DNA from: Gammaproteobacteria bacterium
GTDB taxonomy: Bacteria; Pseudomonadota; Gammaproteobacteria; UBA6429; Thiohalophilaceae
Assembly (NCBI GenBank): GCA_003233255.1
Contig: QILH01000006.1
Location: forward strand, 1 to 6,530
DNA length: 6,530 bases
Direction of reading: 5' to 3'
Position numbers and translations under genes: made by a program. This document shows positions 1 through 5,678 of the stretch, one piece after another. A model generated the notes under the pieces. It made no database searches. It was given only the letters and a program-made list of their open reading frames with translations, and was not told the DNA's origin. How positions within the stretch are numbered: the first letter of the stretch is position 1; every line of letters begins with the position of its first letter.

Positions 1-292
1 AATCGCGTGCATCCAACACCGGCCAGGGGATCGCACGCAAACGGGCACTGGCTCCGGCCACCATGGTGCAGTCCTCAATGGCGCTTTCGAGATCATCCAC
101 GACCCGAGTATTTTCGAGCACATCAAGAGCACCGGATGCCCGCGCCCTTGCCTTACCGCAGGGAAATTTGGTTTGCGGCGCAACCAGTACCAGATCCGAT
201 AAATGCATGTTTTTCATCGCCCGCGCCACAGCGCCGATATTACCCGGGTGGCTGGTACCAATTAACACCACCCGTATATTTTCATAACTCAA
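1..292 (-). CDS. trmJ: TrmJ, tRNA (cytidine/uridine-2'-O-)-methyltransferase, N-terminal part (C-terminus off window)
   Basis: This is a SPOUT-class methyltransferase that uses S-adenosylmethionine to 2'-O-methylate the ribose of nucleotide 32 in tRNA anticodon loops. Reading leftward from 292, the 97 visible residues begin SYENIRVVLIGTSHPGNIG after the initiator and continue AVARAMKNM. This matches the start of E. coli TrmJ (SHTGNMGSVARAMKTMG). The family's ASAR stretch lies at residues 81-84, followed by the IPWP segment. The start is TTG at 292-290: an in-frame TGA lies a few codons upstream with no ATG or GTG between, and AAGGA sits nine bases before the TTG. The family is about 240-260 residues, so more than half is cut by the window edge. 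The gene diverges from suhB, as in E. coli and Pseudomonas. The rare start codon suggests modest expression. The family call is firm; the exact target base is inferred from homologues. Confidence 0.93.
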   Translation of the reverse strand, partial: MSYENIRVVLIGTSHPGNIGAVARAMKNMHLSDLVLVAPQTKFPCGKARARASGALDVLENTRVVDDLESAIEDCTMVAGASARLRAIPWPVLDARD

Positions 293-303
293 ATTTCCGA
301 TTC

Positions 304-354
304 CTTTTACTTTGTTTCACTTGTTGCCCTGGTTTCACTTCGCCAGTTTAACTT
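304..354. repeat. Short direct repeats GTTTCACTT in the trmJ-suhB divergent region
   Basis: GTTTCACTT occurs exactly at 314-322 and again at 332-340. A one-mismatch copy, GTTTAACTT, is at 346-354, and a weaker copy, CTTTTACTT, is at 304-312. Start-to-start offsets are 10, 18 and 14 bases. The third copy covers the -35 region of the predicted suhB promoter, and the first copies lie just upstream of the trmJ start. This arrangement suits a repeated binding site for a regulator acting on one or both genes. That role is inference, and short T-rich repeats can arise by chance. Confidence 0.4.
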
Positions 355-362
355 AATTGGCG
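341..362. promoter_or_regulatory. Imperfect palindrome over the suhB -35 region, possible operator
   Basis: Arms CGCCA (341-345) and TGGCG (358-362) are exact inverted complements, and several inner positions also pair, giving a 22-base imperfect dyad. It covers the presumed -35 position of the suhB promoter. No run of T follows, so it is not a terminator. A repressor or activator site is one reading, but no protein can be named. Confidence 0.3.
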
Positions 363-375
363 AGACTGCTAGAAT
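347..375 (+). promoter_or_regulatory. suhB promoter with extended -10
   Basis: The -10 hexamer TAGAAT at 370-375 is preceded by TG at 367-368 and one further base, so it forms an extended -10 element (TGCTAGAAT). The -35 region around 347-353 (TTTAAC or TTAACT) is poor, which is usual when an extended -10 is present. Transcription would start near 382, giving a leader of about 45 bases before the suhB ATG. That leader carries the boxA-like element. I see no equally clear promoter for trmJ on the other strand. Confidence 0.6.
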
Positions 376-395
376 GCGCCTCGCGGTAACTCGCA

Positions 396-409
396 TGTTC
401 TTTTTACAA
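396..409 (+). promoter_or_regulatory. boxA-like Nus-factor element in the suhB leader
   Basis: TGTTCTTTTTACAA at 396-409 resembles the rRNA boxA, TGCTCTTTAACAA. The core TGYTCTTT matches at seven of eight bases, and the distal ACAA is also kept, with one extra base between. It lies about ten bases upstream of the suhB Shine-Dalgarno (TTGAGG, 414-419). In E. coli, SuhB is part of the NusB/NusE/NusA/NusG complex that loads on boxA, and the suhB leader itself has a boxA that mediates autoregulation. The same position here fits that arrangement. The match is short and is supported by position more than by length. Confidence 0.5.
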
Positions 410-426
410 TCTGTTGAGGTTTGTTT

Positions 427-1218
427 ATGCATCCAATGTTAAATATTGCCATCCGTGCTGCCCGTAAAGCAGGCGATATTATCGCACGCTCCTGCGATCA
501 ACTGGATACCCTGACGGTCACCACCAAGTCGAAAAACGATTATGTTAGCGAAGTTGATCGTCGTGCGGAACAGGCCATCATCGAAACCCTTCAAAAAGCT
601 TATCCCGAGCACAGCATCTTAGCCGAAGAAAGCGGTGCGCACAGTGGTAATGAGTATGAATGGATCATCGATCCACTCGATGGCACCACCAATTTTTTAC
701 GCGCCGTGCCGCAATACGCCGTATCCATCGCCCTGCGGCATAAAGGCAAACTCGATCAGGCGGTCATCTACGACCCCATCAAACAGGAGTTGTTTACCGG
801 CAGCCGTGGTCAGGGCGCACAACTCAATAATAAACGCATTCGAGTTAGCCCAATCAAAGGCATTGAAGGCGCCCTGCTGGGAACAGGCATGCCCTACCAC
901 GAGCGGCATATGGATATTATGGATGATTATCTTGCCATGTTAAGAGAATTTATGCCGGAGAGCGCGGGTATTCGTCGCGCGGGTTCAGCCGCCCTGGATC
1001 TGGCCTATGTCGCGGCAGGCCGATTTGATGGATTCTGGGAATACGATTTGAACCAATGGGACATTGCTGCCGGTATTTTAATCGTTGAAGAAGCGGGTGG
1101 CATGGTCAGTGATTTCCAGGGAGGCTTTGATTATTTCAAATCCGGCAACGTCATCGCCGCCGGCCCTAAATTGTTCAAGCACATGCTACAGGTCATCAAA
1201 CCACTGGCCAATCGCTAG
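427..1218 (+). CDS. suhB: SuhB, inositol-1-monophosphatase family protein and Nus-factor partner
   Basis: This Mg2+-dependent phosphatase-fold protein hydrolyses inositol monophosphate. In E. coli its main role is in the rRNA antitermination complex with Nus factors. The 263 residues compare with 267 in E. coli and align from the first residue (MHPMLNIAIRAARKAG). Metal ligands of the family are all present: E67 in AEESG, D82 and D85 in IDPLDGTTNF, and D212 in QWDIAAG. GSAALDLAYVAAGRFDGFWE (186-205) is the conserved stretch before the last ligand. The start is ATG 427, because TTGAGG lies eight bases before it and the protein then begins like its homologues; the in-frame TTG at 421 would add two residues and overlap that spacing. 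The gene diverges from trmJ and has its own promoter and a boxA-like leader. No clear terminator follows it. Confidence 0.96.
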   Translation: MHPMLNIAIRAARKAGDIIARSCDQLDTLTVTTKSKNDYVSEVDRRAEQAIIETLQKAYPEHSILAEESGAHSGNEYEWIIDPLDGTTNFLRAVPQYAVSIALRHKGKLDQAVIYDPIKQELFTGSRGQGAQLNNKRIRVSPIKGIEGALLGTGMPYHERHMDIMDDYLAMLREFMPESAGIRRAGSAALDLAYVAAGRFDGFWEYDLNQWDIAAGILIVEEAGGMVSDFQGGFDYFKSGNVIAAGPKLFKHMLQVIKPLANR

Positions 1219-1413
1219 CCTCATTCTTTTTTGGTCTTTTTGCGCACCATCCCCCACACAATCTTGCTGGAAAGAAACCTCACCGTTGTAGAATGGATAC
1301 CCACCACTGGATTTCCCATTTTATCACCACGCCCATCAAGATCTGATCCAGCCGGACGCTACTGCCTCAGGAGCAAACATCACGATGCTGAAATAAGGCT
1401 TAAACGGAACAAA
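1219..1413. other. Intergenic stretch between suhB and the 88-residue gene
   Basis: About 195 bases hold no gene that I can support. The suhB stop is followed by a T-rich run (1224-1238) without a convincing stem, so no terminator is called. A weak promoter candidate lies at 1264-1294. A good Shine-Dalgarno-like AGGAG (1369-1373) precedes only a three-codon frame, ATG CTG AAA TAA (1385-1396). The minus strand is open from 1358 to 1221, discussed as a finding. Confidence 0.5.
1264..1294 (+). promoter_or_regulatory. Weak promoter candidate for the 88-residue gene
   Basis: TTGCTG (1264-1269) and TAGAAT (1289-1294) resemble -35 and -10 hexamers, but the spacer is 19 bases, longer than the preferred 17. 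It would give a leader of roughly 110 bases before the ATG at 1414. Read-through from suhB is an alternative source of transcription. Confidence 0.25.
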
Positions 1414-1680
1414 ATGGCAAAACTGGTCGGAAAAATTCCCCGTAAAGGGGGCAAGGCGCTTGAAATGGCAATGCGTGATACGCTAGATGGCCTGTATGAC
1501 TCAGCCAGTTATTTTGGCTTCCATTCCAGTCCCCAAACCATACAAATACTGTCGATCGAGTCCCCAAAACCCGTTAATTTCGACCAACCACCAGCCCAGG
1601 TATTGCGGGTACAAAAAATTCAGGATGTCACTGACTACCTGATCCAGCGCGAATTGCACCTGGAACGCCTACCATTATAA
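1414..1680 (+). CDS. Hypothetical protein, 88 residues, soluble
   Basis: I do not recognise this protein. It starts at ATG 1414 with ACGGAA four bases upstream, a weak and close ribosome binding site, and ends in TAA at 1680. The N-terminus is basic (MAKLVGKIPRKGGK), followed by an amphipathic-looking stretch (about 15-37, ALEMAMRDTLDGLYDSASYFG). A proline-rich middle (40-61) comes next, then a charged helix-like C-terminus (about 65-86). It has no signal peptide, membrane segment, cysteine or known motif. The frame stays open upstream to about 1231, but that part lacks a good start and reads unlike protein, so I exclude it. The gene lies between suhB and a cysteine-rich membrane protein gene on the same strand. 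Its reality rests on amino acid composition and a plausible start only. Confidence 0.6.
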   Translation: MAKLVGKIPRKGGKALEMAMRDTLDGLYDSASYFGFHSSPQTIQILSIESPKPVNFDQPPAQVLRVQKIQDVTDYLIQRELHLERLPL

Positions 1681-1689
1681 ACCTTCGGT

Positions 1690-1718
1690 TTGACCTGCTG
1701 GTAACTTTGAGGTCTAAT
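1690..1718 (+). promoter_or_regulatory. Near-consensus sigma-70 promoter for the cysteine-rich membrane protein
   Basis: TTGACC (1690-1695) and TCTAAT (1713-1718) each match the consensus hexamers at five of six positions, with an ideal 17-base spacer. Transcription would start near 1725, leaving a leader of only about 17 bases before ATG 1742. It is the best-matching promoter in the window. Confidence 0.6.
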
Positions 1719-1724
1719 CTAGAC
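1712..1724. promoter_or_regulatory. Dyad GTCTA-ATC-TAGAC over the -10 and start site
   Basis: The 13 bases form a perfect 5 + 3 + 5 inverted repeat that covers the -10 hexamer and runs to the predicted transcription start. A repressor bound here would block RNA polymerase. No regulator gene is beside it, and the dyad is short, so an operator role is only inferred. Confidence 0.35.
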
Positions 1725-1741
1725 AAGTTCCTGAAGTTTTT

Positions 1742-2104
1742 ATGGGTATTCGCAGTTTGAAACGTATTTGGCTGACCAGTTTTATCCCCCCGCTCGCGGT
1801 TTGTCGCTATGGCTGTGCGGGTTGTTGTGCCGCCCCGATTGGCGTCATGTGGATAGCCGCTATCATTAGCATAACTTACGGTTTTGCCGGTGGCCCGGCT
1901 GAGGTTGAAGGCATTAGCTGGATCACGGTGCTATTGGGCAGCGCACTCTGGCTAATTGCCAGCATCTGGGCCATGACCGTGATTCGCGGTGTGGATGCCG
2001 ATCAAGCCGATCCAAAATGCGCAAGCCGTCAAAGTGCAGTTTGTCGTATTGCCAATGATGACGACGATGATCCCATGTCAGAGATAAAGAACTTAACTCA
2101 ATAA
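1742..2104 (+). CDS. Small cysteine-rich membrane protein, 120 residues, unknown function
   Basis: I cannot name this family. The basic N-terminus (MGIRSLKRIW) leads into a cysteine cluster, CRYGCAGCC (21-29, pattern C-x3-C-x2-CC), which sits at the edge of the first hydrophobic segment (about 28-49). A short loop (50-58) and a second membrane segment (about 59-80) follow. The tail is polar, with C93 and C101, five consecutive aspartates (106-110), and no further hydrophobic stretch. The positive N-terminus suggests that both ends are cytoplasmic, with the cysteines near the inner face. Four clustered cysteines plus the acidic run suggest metal binding or a redox role, but nothing shows which. 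The ribosome binding site is weak (GAAG, nine to six bases before the ATG), while the promoter is strong. It may share a transcript with the 72-residue gene 77 bases downstream. Confidence 0.75.
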   Translation: MGIRSLKRIWLTSFIPPLAVCRYGCAGCCAAPIGVMWIAAIISITYGFAGGPAEVEGISWITVLLGSALWLIASIWAMTVIRGVDADQADPKCASRQSAVCRIANDDDDDPMSEIKNLTQ

Positions 2105-2116
2105 ACCAGAATAGAA

Positions 2117-2176
2117 ATGATGTCCGGCGTAGTTGTGTATGCCATCAAATCATCTCAAAAAATAAAACCAGGGTAG
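2117..2176 (+). CDS. Possible 19-residue leader micro-ORF before the 72-residue gene
   Basis: Two consecutive ATG codons at 2117 and 2120 open a frame of 19 codons (MMSGVVVYAIKSSQKIKPG) ending in TAG at 2174-2176, five bases before the next ATG at 2182. Its last codons contain the CAGGG that serves as Shine-Dalgarno for the downstream gene, so translation of one could affect the other. No strong ribosome binding site precedes it (AGAAT only). A frame of this length is easily met by chance, so this is tentative. A hairpin with arms GGCGTA (2126-2131) and TATGCC (2138-2143, one G-T pair) lies within it. Confidence 0.2.
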   Translation: MMSGVVVYAIKSSQKIKPG

Positions 2177-2181
2177 AAAAA

Positions 2182-2400
2182 ATGGGTGAAATCATCGACT
2201 TTCCTGTGCGGGAAGACGCACAAAAAGATAAATCGGTAGAACTCGAAAACGATCCTTATTATCGGTTTATACGTAACGTACTCAGTACCGCCGACTCTTG
2301 CGGCTTTGAACTACCGGTCACAGTGGATAGCGCCGCTGAATATGTTTATCACAAAACACATGGAACCAGCCAATTAGCTAAAATGCTCGATAAAAATTAA
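2182..2400 (+). CDS. Hypothetical acidic protein, 72 residues
   Basis: I do not recognise this protein. It begins MGEIIDFPVRED at ATG 2182, with CAGGG nine to thirteen bases upstream, and stops with TAA at 2398-2400. It is soluble and acidic, with a charged N-terminal third (8-24), a helix-like middle containing DPYYRFIRNVLSTADSCGF (24-42), and a C-terminal part (48-72) rich in polar residues. There is one cysteine (C40), with no membrane segment or signal peptide. The opening resembles many short uncharacterised proteobacterial proteins that start with an IIDFP-like sequence, but I cannot assign a family. The stop codon abuts the convergent secF stop with no base between. Co-transcription with the membrane protein upstream is plausible, since no terminator separates them. 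Confidence 0.72.
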   Translation: MGEIIDFPVREDAQKDKSVELENDPYYRFIRNVLSTADSCGFELPVTVDSAAEYVYHKTHGTSQLAKMLDKN

Positions 2401-3339
2401 TTAAGGATAACTGTCCGTTTTATCTTCTTTAGTCACCGGTATCAAATGGCTGCGATCGATTTTTAATGCCAGCACCATACTACTGGCAACATAAATCGAT
2501 GAATACGTTCCCACCACAACACCAATAATCAATGCTATCGCAAAGGGTCTAATCAGTTCTCCACCCAGGAAATACATGGCAAACAAGACAAACAAAGTGG
2601 TTACCGAGGTCATCATGGTGCGCGATAAAGTTTGGTTCAATGATGTATTGGTTATCTGCAAGGTGCTGCCCTTGCGGATCTTGCGAAAGTTTTCACGGAT
2701 CCGATCGTAGACCACGATCGTATCATTCAGAGAATAACCAATCACCGCTAACAGGGCCGCGAGGACGGTTAGATCAAAATTTAGCTTAAAGAAAGAGAAA
2801 ATGCCTAAGGTAATACCCACATCATGAATCAGGGCCGTTATTGCACCTATTGAAAATCGCCACTCAAACCGTAGCATGACATAGAACATGATACTGGCTA
2901 AGGCAATCAACATGGCAATACCGCCGTCCTCACGCAGCTCTTCACCTACTTTGGCTCCGACGAATTCACGTCGGCGTATTTCAAACTCATCACTGGTACT
3001 GGTTTTAAGAATACTAATGACCGCATTACTCACTTCTACCTTGGAACTGTTATCTTTTTCAGAAATCCGAATTGTAACGTTTTGACCACTCGAACCGATT
3101 TCGGTGACAATAGCGTTTTTGTAGCCATTATTTCTTAAGGCTTTACGTATTTCTTCAACCTTGGCGGTATGTGCATAACCCAGTTCAATCTCGATACCGC
3201 CTCGAAAATCTAGCCCCAGGTTTAACCAGTTTATTGATAGCGTCACAATGGATGCGATAAACAAAATGGTCGAGAACATCATGGCAAATTTACGTTTGCC
3301 AACAAAATCAAATGTAGGTGTTTTCGAAAACAGTTGCAT
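2401..3339 (-). CDS. secF: SecF, protein-export membrane protein
   Basis: SecF pairs with SecD and YajC beside SecYEG in the inner membrane. The complex uses the proton motive force to pull exported proteins through and release them on the periplasmic side. The 312 residues (323 in E. coli) show the family order. TM1 is at about 18-38, followed by LGLDFRGGIEIEL (41-53) at the head of the first periplasmic domain. Five more membrane segments lie between about 139 and 292. The proton-path motif GYSLNDTIVVYDRIRENFRK (201-220) is intact, including D206, the counterpart of the essential SecF aspartate. The start at 3339 follows the secD stop by 14 bases, with GAGA about nine bases ahead, which suggests coupled translation. 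No terminator is seen after the stop; transcripts would run into the antisense of the 72-residue gene. Confidence 0.97.
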   Translation of the reverse strand: MQLFSKTPTFDFVGKRKFAMMFSTILFIASIVTLSINWLNLGLDFRGGIEIELGYAHTAKVEEIRKALRNNGYKNAIVTEIGSSGQNVTIRISEKDNSSKVEVSNAVISILKTSTSDEFEIRRREFVGAKVGEELREDGGIAMLIALASIMFYVMLRFEWRFSIGAITALIHDVGITLGIFSFFKLNFDLTVLAALLAVIGYSLNDTIVVYDRIRENFRKIRKGSTLQITNTSLNQTLSRTMMTSVTTLFVLFAMYFLGGELIRPFAIALIIGVVVGTYSSIYVASSMVLALKIDRSHLIPVTKEDKTDSYP

Positions 3340-3353
3340 AAGTTTAATTCTCT

Positions 3354-5219
3354 TTAAATCGATAGTTTGGATAGTTTTCGGCTACCCACAAGTAAATTAA
3401 TAATCGCACGCGTACCAACAATTGAGGTGAACATTGAAGTTGCTATACCAATAGACAAGGTAGTGGCAAAGCCTTTAATCGGGCCAGTACCAAAAATAAA
3501 CAGTACAACTGCCGCTATCAGTGTAGTGACATTGGCATCAAGAATGGTTGAAAAGGCCTTCTCATAACCCGAGTTAATACTGGCTTGCGGTGTATTACCT
3601 ACTGAAAGCTCCTCGCGGATCCGTTCATAGATCAATACATTCGCATCAACGGCCATGCCCACGGTTAAAACGATACCGGCAATACCCGGTAGCGTTAGCG
3701 TTGCCTGAAATATGGATAACACTGCGACGATAAGCACCAGATTAACCACCAAAGCAACATTAGCCAGTAGCCCAAAACCCTTGTACCAGATCAACATGAA
3801 GACAACGACGATAATGAAACCAATTAACACTGAGTTAATACCCTTGGAAATATTCTCTTTACCCATGCTCGGGCCTACCGTGCGCTCTTCAATAATCTCG
3901 ATAGGCGCGGCCAGTGCGCCAGCACGTAACAATAAGGCTAACTGGGTCGACTCAACACGGGATAAACCGGTAATCTCAAAGCGTTTGGAAAATAAACCCT
4001 GAATGGTAGCCAGGCTGATCACTTCTTTTATTTCACGTTTGACCGGGACGTTATCACCGTTTATTCGTTTGATCTCTTTGACCGTTTCAATAAACACCAC
4101 ACCCATGCGTTTGCCAAGATTTTCACGAGTATTGTCTTTCATGATATTGGCGCCAGTGGCATTTAAGGTTACCGATACAGCAGGCTGACCATTTTGATCG
4201 GATGTCGCGGTAGCATGAGTAATGTCCTGCCCAGTTATAATCAGTTTATTTTTCAGCAGAATCTCACGCCCCGTATCACGCTCTTTATAGATTGAGGCGC
4301 CTAACGCCTTACCGGCCTTGGCATCGGCAATAGAATAACCCGTATGCTCCATGCGAAACTCGAGGCTGGCCGCCGCAGTCATCACATCAATAATCTCTTT
4401 ACTATCCTGTACACCAGGGAATTCGGCCACGATGCGACTATCGCCCTGGCGAACAATGACGGGCTCCATCAAGCCCTGATATTTATCATCAATACGTTTT
4501 TTTAATACATTAATAATTTGGGTAATCGTATTTGCCCGGTGTTCCTCGATTTTCTGTCGGGTAATATCGGCTTTAATATAAAATGCATCACCGCGATCAA
4601 AGGTCGAAAACTGCATATCGGATAAAAATTTATTACGCAGAACCGCTAATACTTCATTACGTTTATCGGCGGTTTTATATTTCATCTCGATCGCATTGTT
4701 TTTGATCAGCATTGAACGCGCACGTAGTTTCCGCTCTTTATTTTCTTTGAATACGTCAAATATATCGTTTTTATACCGTTCGAGTTGCTGCTTAAACGCA
4801 GTCTCCATTTCAATTTCAATCAAAAAATGCAATCCGCCGCGTAAATCCAGTCCCATGTACATAGGTTCTGCGCCAAAGGATTTTAAAATAGAGGGCGTTG
4901 TGCGCGCGAAATTGAGCGCGACAACATAATTCGGATCGAGCACTTTTTTAATTGCATCCCTTGCTTTACCTCGTACCTCTTCATCCGTAAAACGAATAAG
5001 AATCCCTTTATCATCGAAAACAACCGACTTATATTCAATTTTATTCGACTTTAACGTAGTCTCAATTGTTTTTAAGGTGGCATCGTTAACCTGTACGGTT
5101 CGACCGCCTGCAATCTGTAACGACGGATCATCTAAAAACAGGTTTGGCGCTGCGTAGATCATTCCAACAACAACAACAATGACAACAAGCAGGTATTTCC
5201 ATGCAGGATATCGATTCAT
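3354..5219 (-). CDS. secD: SecD, protein-export membrane protein
   Basis: SecD is the larger half of the SecDF motor that completes Sec-dependent export. The 621 residues (615 in E. coli) begin NRYPAWKYLLVVIVVVVGM after the initiator, with TM1 at about 8-25, close to the E. coli start NRYPLWKYV, which fixes the start at 5219. GLDLRGGLHF (123-132) opens the large periplasmic region. RIVAEFPGVQD (262-272) and LRAGALAAPIEIIEERTVGP (431-450) are conserved landmarks. Five membrane segments follow between about 462 and 612, with GMAVDANVLIYERIREE (521-537) holding D525, the counterpart of the proton-relay aspartate. The ribosome binding site is weak (AAGAAA, then an A-rich stretch). The gene lies 75 bases after yajC and 14 before secF, and no separate promoter is evident. 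Confidence 0.97.
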   Translation of the reverse strand: MNRYPAWKYLLVVIVVVVGMIYAAPNLFLDDPSLQIAGGRTVQVNDATLKTIETTLKSNKIEYKSVVFDDKGILIRFTDEEVRGKARDAIKKVLDPNYVVALNFARTTPSILKSFGAEPMYMGLDLRGGLHFLIEIEMETAFKQQLERYKNDIFDVFKENKERKLRARSMLIKNNAIEMKYKTADKRNEVLAVLRNKFLSDMQFSTFDRGDAFYIKADITRQKIEEHRANTITQIINVLKKRIDDKYQGLMEPVIVRQGDSRIVAEFPGVQDSKEIIDVMTAAASLEFRMEHTGYSIADAKAGKALGASIYKERDTGREILLKNKLIITGQDITHATATSDQNGQPAVSVTLNATGANIMKDNTRENLGKRMGVVFIETVKEIKRINGDNVPVKREIKEVISLATIQGLFSKRFEITGLSRVESTQLALLLRAGALAAPIEIIEERTVGPSMGKENISKGINSVLIGFIIVVVFMLIWYKGFGLLANVALVVNLVLIVAVLSIFQATLTLPGIAGIVLTVGMAVDANVLIYERIREELSVGNTPQASINSGYEKAFSTILDANVTTLIAAVVLFIFGTGPIKGFATTLSIGIATSMFTSIVGTRAIINLLVGSRKLSKLSI

Positions 5220-5294
5220 TTTTTTATGTTTCTTAGTTTGTATTTATAAATGGGACATCAAGTGCTATTTGTTTCCAACACATGAATAATATGT
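5220..5294. other. yajC-secD spacer
   Basis: These 75 A/T-rich bases have no hairpin terminator. A 10-base palindrome, ATTTATAAAT, lies at 5242-5251. TATAAA-like sequence is present, but no -35 hexamer stands at a proper distance, so yajC and secD are most likely on one transcript. There is no room for a leader peptide of the SecM or VemP arrest type. Confidence 0.4.
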
Positions 5295-5642
5295 TTACTC
5301 TTTTTCAGCCGCCTTTAAGCTGCCTTTTGGTAATACCGTCGATATTGCAGTACGTTGAATGCGCACATTAACATTATCGGCAATCTCAACCGTGATGTAT
5401 TGCTCACCCATCTCAATAATTTTACCGAGAATGCCACCATTAGTGACCACTTCATCATCTTTGCCAATCGCTTCGACCATTTTGCGATGTTCTTTGGCAC
5501 GTTTTTGTTGGGGACGGATTAACAGGAAATAAAATATGACGATCATGCCAACAAAAAATAGTAAACTCGTGGTTGGATCGCTGCCTGCACCCGCTGCAGG
5601 AGCTGCGCCATCTGCATAGGCCTGAGATATAAAAAAGTTCAT
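5295..5642 (-). CDS. yajC: YajC, Sec translocon accessory subunit
   Basis: YajC is a small inner-membrane protein that co-purifies with SecDF and SecYEG; it is usually dispensable. The 115 residues (110 in E. coli) begin MNFFISQAYADGAAPAAGAG. This Ala/Gly-rich periplasmic lead is typical, and it is followed by a single membrane helix (about 26-42). The family signature FYFLLIRPQQKRAKEH (37-52) comes directly after, then a small cytoplasmic domain with GDEVVTNGG-like KDDEVVTNGGILGKI (61-75). AAAGG lies eight bases before the ATG, a good ribosome binding site. It is the first gene of the likely yajC-secD-secF operon and has a promoter candidate just upstream, though read-through from tgt is also possible. 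Confidence 0.96.
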   Translation of the reverse strand: MNFFISQAYADGAAPAAGAGSDPTTSLLFFVGMIVIFYFLLIRPQQKRAKEHRKMVEAIGKDDEVVTNGGILGKIIEMGEQYITVEIADNVNVRIQRTAISTVLPKGSLKAAEKE

Positions 5643-5678
5643 TTGGTATACCTTTATAATATAAATGTTAGATAGTGT

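Noticed and set aside
7..351. Plus-strand open frame of 114 residues at the left edge
   Set aside because: It is antisense to trmJ, whose minus-strand reading matches a known family; the plus reading is rich in Pro, Arg and His and looks like nothing known.
697..943. Alternative frames on both strands inside suhB
   Set aside because: suhB is clearly the coding frame, with all its metal ligands intact; the others are overlaps by chance.
1369..1396. AGGAG followed by a three-codon frame (ATG CTG AAA TAA)
   Set aside because: The spacing of 11 bases is long and such a frame is very short; no attenuator structure could be seen around it.
1231..1413. Upstream extension of the 88-residue gene to a TTG at 1231
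   Set aside because: There is no ribosome binding site at the TTG, and the translated extension is low in protein-like composition; ATG 1414 is simpler.
1680..1692. Hairpin AAACC-TTC-GGTTT after the 88-residue gene
   Set aside because: The five-pair stem is A/T-rich and no run of T follows, so I do not call a terminator; it also runs into the -35 of the next promoter.
3712..4188. Plus-strand open frames inside secD
   Set aside because: They are antisense shadows of secD, with no ribosome binding sites and a composition dominated by Thr, Ile and Ser.
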